DNA of 5,492 nucleotides from Acidobacteriaceae bacterium (GCA_031274845.1 JAISPN010000111.1:1-5492), one strand, 5' to 3'. Counted from the stretch's first letter, positions 1 to 5,492 are shown. Translations and numbers: made by a program. The notes: generated from the sequence alone by a model not told the origin.

Positions 1-307
1 TCGATCCGAGCAGCGTCAGCCACACGTAGTCGATGGCAAGCCACGCGCCGCCAGCCACCGAGGCGCTCACGACCGATGTGGTGAGCACGCGCCACCATCC
101 GCTCGCATGGAGCGGCATCGCCCGACAGACGTACCACGCGGACAGGCAGACGAACGAGTAGACGAGAAACGGCGGCTCAACCAACACCAACGCTTCGCCG
201 ATCGTGAACCCTTGACGCGCCAGCGAGCCAGCGATCATCACGCCGACAATCAGCCACGCGAAGAGATAGACGGCAAGACGATCGGGTCTTGCGAGAATCG
301 GATGCAC
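1..307 (-). CDS. N-terminal membrane part of a probable LytS/YehU-type sensor histidine kinase (partial, runs off the window edge)
   Basis: The frame begins with GTG at 307 and stays open for 102 codons to the window edge, so the catalytic part is not visible. The start MHPILARPDRLAVYLFAWL is followed by hydrophobic stretches at about residues 11-29, 43-62 and 75-100, which suggests a polytopic inner-membrane sensor domain. From memory, this opening resembles the membrane regions of LytS/AlgZ-type kinases (His_kinase plus HATPase) in Acidobacteriota. That is family resemblance, not a visible motif: no H-box, N-box or G-box lies in the window. The start is supported by a GAGG at 7 bases upstream, inside the end of the preceding gene, and only one base separates that gene's stop from this GTG, so translation is probably coupled. 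A LiaF-like gene directly upstream fits a cell-envelope sensing pair. It could instead be another integral membrane protein. Confidence 0.6.
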   Translation of the reverse strand, partial: MHPILARPDRLAVYLFAWLIVGVMIAGSLARQGFTIGEALVLVEPPFLVYSFVCLSAWYVCRAMPLHASGWWRVLTTSVVSASVAGGAWLAIDYVWLTLLGS

Positions 308-308
308 G

Positions 309-1211
309 TCAGTTCCTCACCTCGACGCTGCTCATCATCGCGAAACCGCGCAGCACCAGACGGGTTGTTTCATCGAAGGCTGGCATCGTGCCATTGACCG
401 CAACGGACGGCAGCCGATTGTCTTCGATGTTGCCCATGAACGGCGAGACAAGATTGACGACCACCCAGTTTGGCGGCACGACGATTTCAACACTGCCTGT
501 GAACGCCGTGATATCCACCGTCGCATCCTCGCCTGGAGCCAGCCTCGCGGAGCGCAAATCGAGCAACACACCGCCCATGAACGTCGTGATGGTACCGCCA
601 CGAAACGCTGTCGTGTTCACCGCGCGATGCACGCCGCTCATCACCGAGAAGATCGAAACCGCCGACGAATCCCCCCTGCCGCCGCTCGCGACATCCTCAT
701 GCACCTGTCTATTCCGGCGACGCATCCGCGTCAGGATGCCCCCAGGCCAGAGCATCATGACGGCAAAGATGACCACGAAGATGATCGGCCAGAAGAATAA
801 CCAAGTGAACGACCTGAACCCCCACGGCACAAAAGGCTTCAGCGTTTGAAACATCCAGTCGGCAATCATGTTGAACACAAGGACACGGGCCAACAAGAAG
901 CGGACGCCCGTTCCGAAATCGGGGCGCCGAAACCCTCTCTCGATATATCCAACACGGACGTCGGCCGGCATGATCATCAGCGTGATCATCACCATCAGGA
1001 TGACCATCAGACCGCCAATCGCCATCAGGCCGATCAGCCCGTAGTGCTGTACGCGATCAACCTCAAGCAGGTGCAGGCGATCGATCGTCAGGAGCAGTCC
1101 TGCCAGGACGATGCTGACGCCGACGAAGAAGCGCGTCGGCATCAGGAAACGCGGTTGCGGATCGGGCGCGTCATCCTCTTTGCTAAAAATCTCCCGCGGT
1201 CTGTTTTCCAT
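309..1211 (-). CDS. LiaF-like membrane protein (LiaF transmembrane region plus LiaF C-terminal DUF2154-type domain)
   Basis: A 300-residue protein with two parts. Residues 1-27 are a polar cytoplasmic start. Membrane segments are seen at about 28-43 (VGVSIVLAGLLLTIDRLHLL, a LiaI/LiaF-like pattern), 57-81, possibly 104-121, and 136-157, followed by a very basic stretch at 161-168 (TRMRRRNR). Residues 184-300 form a soluble beta-rich domain typical of the LiaF C-terminus: VMSGVHRAVNTTAFRGG at 190-206, FMGGVLLDLRSA at 211-222, DITAFTGSVEIVVPPNW at 233-249 and a second SPFMGN at 256-261. In Firmicutes, LiaF restrains the LiaS kinase in the LiaFSR envelope-stress system. Outside them the role is less defined. 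ATG at 1211 is the first start in frame and has only a weak AAGG about 9 bases upstream. A kinase-like gene follows after one base, which supports a sensor-pair role. Domain assignment is fairly sure; the signalling role is inferred. Confidence 0.82.
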   Translation of the reverse strand: MENRPREIFSKEDDAPDPQPRFLMPTRFFVGVSIVLAGLLLTIDRLHLLEVDRVQHYGLIGLMAIGGLMVILMVMITLMIMPADVRVGYIERGFRRPDFGTGVRFLLARVLVFNMIADWMFQTLKPFVPWGFRSFTWLFFWPIIFVVIFAVMMLWPGGILTRMRRRNRQVHEDVASGGRGDSSAVSIFSVMSGVHRAVNTTAFRGGTITTFMGGVLLDLRSARLAPGEDATVDITAFTGSVEIVVPPNWVVVNLVSPFMGNIEDNRLPSVAVNGTMPAFDETTRLVLRGFAMMSSVEVRN

Positions 1212-1277
1212 GAACCAACCTTACGAGCATTGAAGCATCCACTGATGTCTGTATCGGCAAATGGACACTTCCCGCCG

Positions 1278-1327
1278 GTGAACGGCATCCGGGGACAGTT
1301 CACGTCCCTGTTTCCGTCGTTTTCCGT
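1278..1327. repeat. Cluster of short inverted and direct repeats (REP-like candidate)
   Basis: GGGAC at 1292-1296 is the exact reverse complement of GTCCC at 1304-1308, with a 7-base loop. GTGAAC at 1278-1283 is the exact reverse complement of GTTCAC at 1298-1303, so the two hairpins compete for overlapping bases. Immediately after come two copies of TTTCCGT, at 1311-1317 and 1321-1327, ten bases apart, one helical turn. The arms are too short and there is no T-tract, so this is not an intrinsic terminator. From memory, GGGGAC...GTCCC palindromes followed by TTTCCG recur in intergenic regions of some GC-rich bacterial genomes as REP-like elements. I cannot test that here. Confidence 0.35.
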
Positions 1328-1367
1328 TACGCACAGCTCGGTATTTCTTTTGCAACCGTCATGTGTG

Positions 1368-1391
1368 CCAAAATAAGTTATCTATTTTTGG
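1368..1391. promoter_or_regulatory. AT-rich imperfect palindrome upstream of the cytochrome c gene (possible operator)
   Basis: CCAAAATA at 1368-1375 is mirrored by TATTTTTGG at 1383-1391, with one extra T in the right arm and a 7-base centre (AGTTATC). It lies 31-54 bases before the ATG and is the most AT-rich short stretch nearby, in an otherwise GC-rich window. That position suits a regulator site or a core promoter UP/-10 zone for the cytochrome gene. I do not recognise it as the box of any particular regulator. As an RNA hairpin it would be weak. Confidence 0.3.
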
Positions 1392-1413
1392 TTGACGTTA
1401 AGACGAGCGGGGT

Positions 1414-1420
1414 GAGGTGA
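1414..1420 (+). promoter_or_regulatory. Strong Shine-Dalgarno for the cytochrome c gene
   Basis: GAGGTGA is a seven-base perfect complement to the 16S rRNA 3' end (anti-SD TCACCTC). It lies one base before the ATG at 1422, so the core GAGG is four bases from the start, slightly tight. It is the clearest ribosome binding site in the window and fixes the cytochrome start. Confidence 0.75.
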
Positions 1421-1421
1421 C

Positions 1422-1868
1422 ATGAAGTTCACAGTTGCGGTTCTGACACTTGCAGGGATTCTGGCTTTCGGCGCCATCAATGCGCGCGGCACGGTCGCAG
1501 CACAGGGGGCCAAGTCGCAGTGGGATGGCGTGTACACCGCAGAGCAAGCAAAGCGTGGGGATGCACTCTACGGGCAGTACTGCGCAACCTGCCACGGCAC
1601 TGACCTGGCGGGCGGCGAAATGGCACCTGGCCTGACTGGTGGCGAATTTTCCGCCAACTGGAACGACCTGACGCTTGGCGATCTCTTCGAGCGCTTCCGC
1701 ATCTCGATGCCGCAGAACGCTCCGGGCAGCCTGAGCCGTCAGCAGAACGCCGACATCCTGGCGTACATCCTGAGCAAGGGAACAGCGCCAACCGGCTCGG
1801 CGGAACTGCCGACGCAGACCGAAGTGCTCCAGCAGTACAAGTACCTGGCGCAGAACCCGAAGAAGTAG
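1422..1868 (+). CDS. Exported class I mono-haem cytochrome c
   Basis: A 148-residue protein. Residues 1-27 form a Sec signal peptide: MKFT, a hydrophobic core at about 5-19, and a likely signal peptidase I cut after VAA (25-27), before QG. The mature part of about 121 residues carries one haem-binding motif, CATCH at 54-58 (Cys54 and Cys57 thioether links, His58 axial ligand). Met96 in RISMPQNAPG is the probable second axial ligand. The helix at 107-118 (QQNADILAYILS) is the usual C-terminal helix packing on the haem. This is a periplasmic electron carrier of the cytochrome c/CBB3 type, which in related bacteria often serves PQQ-dependent dehydrogenases or terminal oxidases. The partner is not encoded here. 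The gene stands alone, between a divergent gene and a terminator. Cytochrome identity is firm; the redox partner is unknown. Confidence 0.93.
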   Translation: MKFTVAVLTLAGILAFGAINARGTVAAQGAKSQWDGVYTAEQAKRGDALYGQYCATCHGTDLAGGEMAPGLTGGEFSANWNDLTLGDLFERFRISMPQNAPGSLSRQQNADILAYILSKGTAPTGSAELPTQTEVLQQYKYLAQNPKK

Positions 1869-1890
1869 TTCTCGACGCGCCCGAGACACA

Positions 1891-1930
1891 AAAGCCCGCC
1901 ACGGCATCACGCCGCGGCGGGCTTTTTCTT
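1891..1930 (+). terminator. Strong Rho-independent terminator, probably working in both directions
   Basis: AAAGCCCGCC at 1891-1900 pairs perfectly with GGCGGGCTTT at 1916-1925. After one A-C mismatch, CGGC (1902-1905) pairs with GCCG (1911-1914) around the loop ATCAC. The T-run 1923-1927 followed by CTT completes a textbook terminator 22 bases after the cytochrome stop. Read leftward, the AAAA at 1890-1893 gives a shorter U-tract, so the same hairpin can end the minus-strand unit whose last codon is at 1951. Confidence 0.93.
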
Positions 1931-1950
1931 TGGCCCTTAGATTCTTCGGG

Positions 1951-3174
1951 TCAGGCTTTCAGCTTTTGCGCCAAGCGGTGCAGGAACAGGCCGACATCGG
2001 TGACGATGCCAATCGTCTGCGACGATCCGCGGTCGGCAAGCTTCGTCACCACCGCGGGGTTGATGTCGACGCACACGACCTTCACCCACGACGGCAACAT
2101 GTTGCCGACGCCGATGCCGTGCAGCATGGACGACAGCGCCAGCACCAGCTTCACGTCTTGTAGCGCATCCGCGTAGCGATCCTGCGCCACGCGCAGATCC
2201 ATGATCGTGTCCGGCAGCGGCCCATCGTCTCGAATGCTGCCGGCAAGCACGAACTCGACGTTGTGCGTCACGCACTCGTACATCAGCCCCGAGGTGAGCA
2301 CCTTCTGCTCCACCGCCTGCTTCAATCCCCCCGCGCGGCAGATCGTGTTGATCGCGCGCATGTGATGGCGGTGTCCCCCTTCGATGGCCTTACCCGTATT
2401 GAGGTCCACACCAAGCGAGGTGCCGAAGAACGCCTGCTCGACATCGTGGACCGCGAGCGCATTGCCGGCGAGGACGACATCCACATAGCCGCCACGAATC
2501 AGCTCTTGAAAGTACGCCGCGCCGCCCGTGTGCACGACCACAGGCCCTGCGACGACGGCAATCCGTCCGCCTGACGCCTTGATGTCTTGAATCATCGCCG
2601 CAATCCGCGCCACGCCGACTTCGACGCGGCGCTCGGACGAGATCTCGTTCGTCATGAACGCGAACCCGTGACGATCGCGATCCTGGAATTCCGGCATCAC
2701 GCGCACGCCGCCCACGCCGCAGACGACACGATTGCCAATGCGGACATCGCGCAGCTTACGGCACACCGCCCGCTCACCATCGATGACGATGACCGCGTCC
2801 ATCCGCTGCCGTTCAACGTCGAGCCACTGACCGCCGACGCGGACGAGCGTTTTGTGATTGGTCGTCGAGTAGAAATCGTCCGGCACGCAGCCGTCCCGAT
2901 CGGCGGTCCGCAGAAGCGCGTCGTGCGTATCCGCGAGACGGCAGCCGAGCGCGACGAGCTCTTCGAGCACCTCGCCCAGAATCTGCTGGCTCGGCGCCGA
3001 GATCCGCATGGCAATCGACGATGCCTCGTCGTTGCTGCGGCCGATGTCGAACTTCAGGACGTCAAACGACGCGGCGTGCTTCACCACCGTGTCGAAGACG
3101 ACGTTCAGGATTTGCGAATCGATCAGGTGGCCTTCGGCCTCGACCACCTCGCTGTAGACCGGTGCTGTCGTCAT
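1951..3174 (-). CDS. TIGR00300 / LOR-SDH domain family protein, probable archaeal-type ornithine cyclodeaminase
   Basis: A 407-residue protein matching, from memory, the TIGR00300 family, which also forms the C-terminal part of cyanobacterial AgrE/ArgZ. Characterised relatives include a Methanococcus ornithine cyclodeaminase (ornithine to proline plus ammonia, with bound NAD). Landmarks are EGHLIDSQIL at 14-23, GNRVVCGVGGVRVMPEF at 147-163, FMTNEISSERRVE at 173-185, the dinucleotide-fold-like VVAGPVVVHTGG at 207-218, LAGNALAVHDVEQAFFGTSL at 235-254, GGHRHHMRAIN at 266-276, and VTHNVEFVLAGSIRDDGPLP at 302-321. The N-terminal guanidine-removing domain of AgrE/ArgZ is absent, so this is the stand-alone form and should not act on arginine. 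ATG at 3174 is preferred because the frame upstream overlaps homoserine dehydrogenase and reads as Cys/Arg/Ser-rich noise. No Shine-Dalgarno is visible; the start lies four bases after the upstream stop, suggesting coupled translation. Family is fairly sure, substrate is inferred. Confidence 0.83.
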   Translation of the reverse strand: MTTAPVYSEVVEAEGHLIDSQILNVVFDTVVKHAASFDVLKFDIGRSNDEASSIAMRISAPSQQILGEVLEELVALGCRLADTHDALLRTADRDGCVPDDFYSTTNHKTLVRVGGQWLDVERQRMDAVIVIDGERAVCRKLRDVRIGNRVVCGVGGVRVMPEFQDRDRHGFAFMTNEISSERRVEVGVARIAAMIQDIKASGGRIAVVAGPVVVHTGGAAYFQELIRGGYVDVVLAGNALAVHDVEQAFFGTSLGVDLNTGKAIEGGHRHHMRAINTICRAGGLKQAVEQKVLTSGLMYECVTHNVEFVLAGSIRDDGPLPDTIMDLRVAQDRYADALQDVKLVLALSSMLHGIGVGNMLPSWVKVVCVDINPAVVTKLADRGSSQTIGIVTDVGLFLHRLAQKLKA

Positions 3175-3178
3175 CGCG

Positions 3179-4453
3179 TCAGGAGAAGATGGGCAGCGAC
3201 AACGGGGGCTGCACGTGATAGTCGCTCTTTGCGATCTCGGCGAGCGCGCGATCGAGCACCGACTCGGGACATTCCTCGAGCGTGATGACAAACGGCAAGC
3301 GATCCCGCCGGAACTTCGGCAGTTGCAGCACGCCTTCGATATTGATGCCGTAGCGCGCATACGCCGCCGTCACCTGCGCGATGATGCCCGGCTTGTCGTT
3401 GACGATGAAGCGGACGTAGTGCGGCGCCACGAACTCGCCATTCACCTTGTGGAACGTCGTCGCCGTGCCGTTCGCCGGCGCCGACCCCTGATGCGAAGCC
3501 ACCGAGATGACGTCGGAGACGACCGCGACCGCCGTCGGCGATCCGCCGGCGCCAAACCCCGAGAACGAGGTTTCTCCGCCGAAGATGCCACGCACCGTCA
3601 CGATGTTCTGGCTCCCCTCGATGCGGCCAAACGCGGACGCGAGCGGCACGAGCGCCGGGCGCACCGCCGCAAACACCATCCCGTCGTCTTCCGCCGACGC
3701 GCGCGCAATCTGACGGATGGTGCAGCCCAGCTCGCGAGCGTAGAGAAAATCGACCGGCTCAATCGGACGAATCGAGCGGGTCGCGATGTCGGCCACGCGC
3801 ACGGGACGCCGCAGCCCGACCGCCGCGATAATCGCCAGCTTCGCCGCCGCGTCGGCGCCGTCGACGTCTTCGCTCGGGTCCGCTTCGGCGTAGCCCAGAC
3901 GCTGCGCGTCGGCGAGCGCGTCGGCAAACGGCATGTTGTCCGTCTGCATCCGGCTCAGGATGTAAGCGCAGGTGCCATTCAGGATGCCGCGGACTTCGAC
4001 GAGCCGATCGCCCGCCAGACCATCCTGCAGCGCCCGCAGCACCGGAATGCCACCCGCGACCGAGGCTTCAAACCGCACTTCCTTACCGTGCTGACGCGCG
4101 AGGTCGATGAGCTCGATGCCGTAGTGCGCCATGAGCTGCTTGTTGGCCGTAACCACCGACTTGCCGCGCTCGATCGCCGTCTTCACCCAGTCGTATGTGG
4201 GGCGCAGACCGCCGACCAGCTCGATGATGACCGAGACGTCCGAGTTCAGGATGTCGTCGACCGATTCGGTCCACGTCACGGACGCGGGTACCCAGTCGGC
4301 GCGCTTGCGCGCCAGGTTGCGGTTGAAGATGTGCGTCAGCGTGACATGGGGAATCTCGCCGCTGCACAAAATACGGGTGACCGCCTGCCCGACCGTACCG
4401 AACCCAAGCAGGGCCACACGGGTGGCGCCATTAGTCTGTGTCTTCGATGTCAC
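3179..4453 (-). CDS. hom: Homoserine dehydrogenase with C-terminal ACT domain
   Basis: A 424-residue enzyme reducing aspartate semialdehyde to L-homoserine with NAD(P)H, the cytoplasmic branch point to threonine and methionine. Residues 11-30 carry the Rossmann loop GFGTVG (17-22). VTANKQLMAH at 101-110 has the conserved lysine 105. ASVAGGIPVLR at 130-140 and LNGTCAYILSRM at 158-169 are catalytic-domain blocks. The signature at 182-205, including DPSEDVDGADAAAK, has the catalytic pair Asp201 and Lys205. An ACT domain at about 345-415 (HYVRFIVNDKPGIIAQVTAAY) suggests feedback control, classically by threonine. Length is normal for the ACT-bearing form. I chose GTG at 4453 because GGAG lies 8 bases upstream (4462-4465) and homology starts at once with TRVALLGFG. 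An ATG at 4573 in the same frame would add 40 unlikely residues across the promoter region. It is first of a two-gene unit. Confidence 0.95.
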   Translation of the reverse strand: MTSKTQTNGATRVALLGFGTVGQAVTRILCSGEIPHVTLTHIFNRNLARKRADWVPASVTWTESVDDILNSDVSVIIELVGGLRPTYDWVKTAIERGKSVVTANKQLMAHYGIELIDLARQHGKEVRFEASVAGGIPVLRALQDGLAGDRLVEVRGILNGTCAYILSRMQTDNMPFADALADAQRLGYAEADPSEDVDGADAAAKLAIIAAVGLRRPVRVADIATRSIRPIEPVDFLYARELGCTIRQIARASAEDDGMVFAAVRPALVPLASAFGRIEGSQNIVTVRGIFGGETSFSGFGAGGSPTAVAVVSDVISVASHQGSAPANGTATTFHKVNGEFVAPHYVRFIVNDKPGIIAQVTAAYARYGINIEGVLQLPKFRRDRLPFVITLEECPESVLDRALAEIAKSDYHVQPPLSLPIFS

Positions 4454-4632
4454 GTCAACATCTCCGTCTGTCGAATCCGCGCCCCGAGGCTCTGGGCCGC
4501 CGACGTAAGGTTGGAAGGGACAGCGTACCACGTCTGACGGTCCACGCGTGTAAATCTGGCGCGCCACCGCCACGAGACGCGGCGCGGACGCGACGCGGCA
4601 CGGCGTTCGCTTCTACAATCGGAACACCAACG
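4454..4632. promoter_or_regulatory. Divergent promoter region between hom and truA
   Basis: These 179 bases separate two genes reading away from each other. On the truA side there is a clear -10 box (listed separately). For hom I find the Shine-Dalgarno (GGAG, complement of 4462-4465) but no convincing -10. GACGCG occurs three times at 4576-4581, 4587-4592 and 4592-4597, giving a very GC-rich block just before the truA -10. I see no hairpin typical of a riboswitch or T-box, and no attenuator-like leader peptide rich in Thr codons before hom. Confidence 0.5.
4614..4619 (+). promoter_or_regulatory. Candidate -10 box of the truA promoter
   Basis: TACAAT matches the sigma-70 -10 consensus at five of six positions and stands out in a GC-rich region. 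The expected -35 position near 4591-4596 reads CGACGC, which is a poor match. Transcription would start near 4626, leaving only about 7 bases before the truA ATG, with no proper Shine-Dalgarno (only GGA at 4621-4623). This suggests a leaderless or nearly leaderless message. Confidence 0.5.
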
Positions 4633-5418
4633 ATGCCCCGCTTCAAACTGACGATTGAATATGCCGGGACGCGTTACAGCGGCTGGCAGATCCAGAAGAA
4701 CGCCAAGACGATTGCCGGCGAGATCGACCGCGCCGTGCGCGAGGTAACCGGACGCAAGGACTTCGAGCTCTACGGCTCGGGACGCACGGACGCGGGCGTC
4801 CACGCGCTCGGACAGATCGCGCACCTCGATGTCAGCACCACCCTTCAGCCCCACGTGCTCCGGCGAAACATCAACGACGAACTTCCTGCCGACATCAACA
4901 TCCTCGACGCGACCATCGTGCCGCACCGCTTTCACGCGCGGCACGACGCGGTGTCACGCCGTTACGTTTATCAAGTCTCCGAGCGGCGCACGGCGTTTCT
5001 GAAGCCGTATGTCTGGTGGGTGAAAGATCCGCTCGACCTCTCGGTGATGCGCGAAACGGCGAAGCACTTTGTCGGCAAGCACGATTTCCGATCGTTTGCG
5101 GTCGCCGAGCGTGACGCCGAAAACAGCTCCTCGCTCGTCCTGCTCGAACGTCTCGACATCGTCGAAGACGGCGCGCTGCGCCTCTTCGTCATTGAGGGAT
5201 CGCATTTTCTGTGGCGAATGGTCCGTCGGCTCGTCGGCGTGCTCGTCGCCGTCGGCAGCGGCGAGGTGTCGTCACCGGACGCCGTCGCCTGGCTGCGCGA
5301 ACAATCGCCTGTGCCAGCCACGCTCACCGCGCCAGCCTCGGGACTGTTCCTCGAACGCGTGTTCTACAAAGGCGACGACAGAGACGTCCCGCCCGCGCAC
5401 GTGGGCCACACGCGCTAA
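4633..5418 (+). CDS. truA: tRNA pseudouridine(38-40) synthase TruA
   Basis: A 261-residue protein, close to the usual 245-270. It converts uridine to pseudouridine at positions 38-40 of the tRNA anticodon stem-loop in the cytoplasm. The start MPRFKLTIEYAGTRYSGWQ is the classic TruA opening (YxGxxYxGWQ). GSGRTDAGVHALGQ at 48-61 holds the catalytic Asp53. RFHARHDAVSRRYVYQV at 99-115 is the second RNA-binding/active-site block (Arg103 to Tyr113 region). HDFRSFA at 150-156 and HFLWRMVRRLVGVLVAVGSG at 191-210 are the later conserved helices, and APASGLFLERVFY at 233-245 is the C-terminal strand. Trp-Arg at 194-195 stands where Escherichia coli has His-His, a variation I believe is tolerated in the family. 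The ATG at 4633 starts exactly where homology starts; earlier in-frame residues overlap hom and are not credible. The gene is divergent from hom. Confidence 0.96.
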   Translation: MPRFKLTIEYAGTRYSGWQIQKNAKTIAGEIDRAVREVTGRKDFELYGSGRTDAGVHALGQIAHLDVSTTLQPHVLRRNINDELPADINILDATIVPHRFHARHDAVSRRYVYQVSERRTAFLKPYVWWVKDPLDLSVMRETAKHFVGKHDFRSFAVAERDAENSSSLVLLERLDIVEDGALRLFVIEGSHFLWRMVRRLVGVLVAVGSGEVSSPDAVAWLREQSPVPATLTAPASGLFLERVFYKGDDRDVPPAHVGHTR

Positions 5419-5425
5419 CCGTCGG

Positions 5426-5492
5426 CTATCGCGCCGGGGCGACGGGTTGACGAAGGATGGTGCGCAGCTTCTCAGGAGCGGTTTTACGGAAG
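5426..5492 (-). CDS. Possible C-terminal end of an unidentified protein converging on truA (partial)
   Basis: On the minus strand a frame enters from the right edge and reads FRKTAPEKLRTILRQPVAPAR before a TAG stop at 5426, seven bases after the truA stop. The residue mix (Lys, Arg, Glu, Pro, Ala) and codon choice look ordinary for a soluble protein tail, and convergent packing would suit the compact layout. Twenty-one residues are too few to name a family. Another minus frame is also open here, and a plus-strand ATG at 5457 with GAAGG adjacent could begin a different gene. Treat it as tentative. Confidence 0.3.
   Translation of the reverse strand, partial: FRKTAPEKLRTILRQPVAPAR

Larger units (their letters stand above)
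1212..1421. promoter_or_regulatory. Divergent intergenic region between the LiaF-like gene and the cytochrome c gene
   Basis: These 210 bases lie between two genes reading away from each other and must hold both promoters. I see no convincing -35/-10 pair for either. TTGCAA at 1350-1355 with TAAGTT at 1374-1379 (spacer 18) is the best guess for the rightward gene, but the -10 matches only 3 of 6. TTGACG at 1392-1397 has no suitable -10 downstream. The region also holds a GGGAC/GTCCC inverted repeat, two TTTCCGT copies ten bases apart, and an AT-rich palindrome, listed separately. No small reading frame in it looks coding. Confidence 0.5.

Noticed and set aside
289..849. A 186-codon plus-strand frame opposite the LiaF-like gene
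   Set aside because: Ser/Thr/Pro-rich with no domain pattern, while the minus strand encodes a clear LiaF C-terminal domain over the same bases.
846..1376. A 176-codon plus-strand frame running through the LiaF-like N-terminus into the spacer
   Set aside because: His/Gln/Asp-rich translation arises from the antisense of hydrophobic membrane codons. There is no ribosome binding site or motif.
1392..1420. TTGACG as a -35 box for the cytochrome gene
   Set aside because: The -10 position at the right spacing falls on the Shine-Dalgarno and shows no TATAAT-like bases.
1398..1910. Minus-strand frames of 170 and 141 codons opposite cytochrome c
   Set aside because: They cover the terminator and the cytochrome's own ribosome binding site, and have Arg/Cys/Ser-rich noise composition. 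The cytochrome has a signal peptide and a haem motif.
2587..3285. A 232-codon plus-strand frame opposite the cyclodeaminase-type gene
   Set aside because: His/Arg/Asp-rich translation typical of antisense frames in GC-rich DNA, entirely covered by a well-supported gene on the other strand.
3215..4537. A 440-codon open frame on the plus strand opposite homoserine dehydrogenase
   Set aside because: Its translation is overloaded with Arg, Asp, His and Ala and has no recognisable motif. It is the usual antisense shadow of a GC-rich gene, and hom on the other strand has every catalytic motif.
4454..4573. N-terminal extension of hom to an ATG at 4573
   Set aside because: The 40 added residues do not resemble homoserine dehydrogenases and would cover the promoter region. 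GTG 4453 has GGAG at good spacing and begins where family similarity begins.
4438..4632. 65-residue upstream extension of truA
   Set aside because: It overlaps the start of hom, is Arg/Pro-rich and unlike TruA. The ATG at 4633 gives the canonical N-terminus.

Overview
The window is GC-rich throughout (roughly 60-65% by eye), with compact gene spacing, GTG starts alongside ATG, and no sign of a phage, plasmid, insertion sequence or CRISPR array. The gene content points to a chromosomal segment of a GC-rich environmental bacterium: a LiaF-like membrane protein followed by a kinase-type membrane protein, a secreted mono-haem cytochrome c, an archaeal-type ornithine cyclodeaminase, homoserine dehydrogenase and TruA. 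I would guess Acidobacteriota, perhaps Vicinamibacteria. That placement is inference from gene style and memory, not a computed result.

Layout. (1) Positions 1-1211, minus strand: a two-gene unit made of a LiaF-like protein and, one base after its stop, the membrane N-terminus of a protein that leaves the window and resembles LytS-type sensor kinases. (2) Positions 1212-1421: a divergent intergenic region with short inverted and direct repeats and an AT-rich palindrome. (3) Positions 1422-1868, plus strand: a single-gene unit for an exported class I cytochrome c, closed by a strong hairpin terminator at 1891-1930. (4) Positions 1951-4453, minus strand: homoserine dehydrogenase (hom) followed 4 bases later by a TIGR00300/LOR-SDH-family protein (ornithine cyclodeaminase type). 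The two end against the same terminator hairpin. (5) Positions 4454-4632: a divergent promoter region with a good -10 box close to truA. (6) Positions 4633-5418, plus strand: truA, tRNA pseudouridine synthase. (7) Positions 5426-5492: a possible C-terminal end of a gene converging on truA.

How the genes work together. hom and the cyclodeaminase-type gene look like one transcript for amino-acid metabolism: the aspartate-family branch point to Thr/Met, and ornithine to proline. This pairing is the most thought-provoking feature. The LiaF-like gene and its partner look like an envelope-sensing unit. The cytochrome and TruA stand alone functionally. I found no clear evidence of a wholly new system. 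The rest is mostly ordinary chromosomal content with a few items worth checking.
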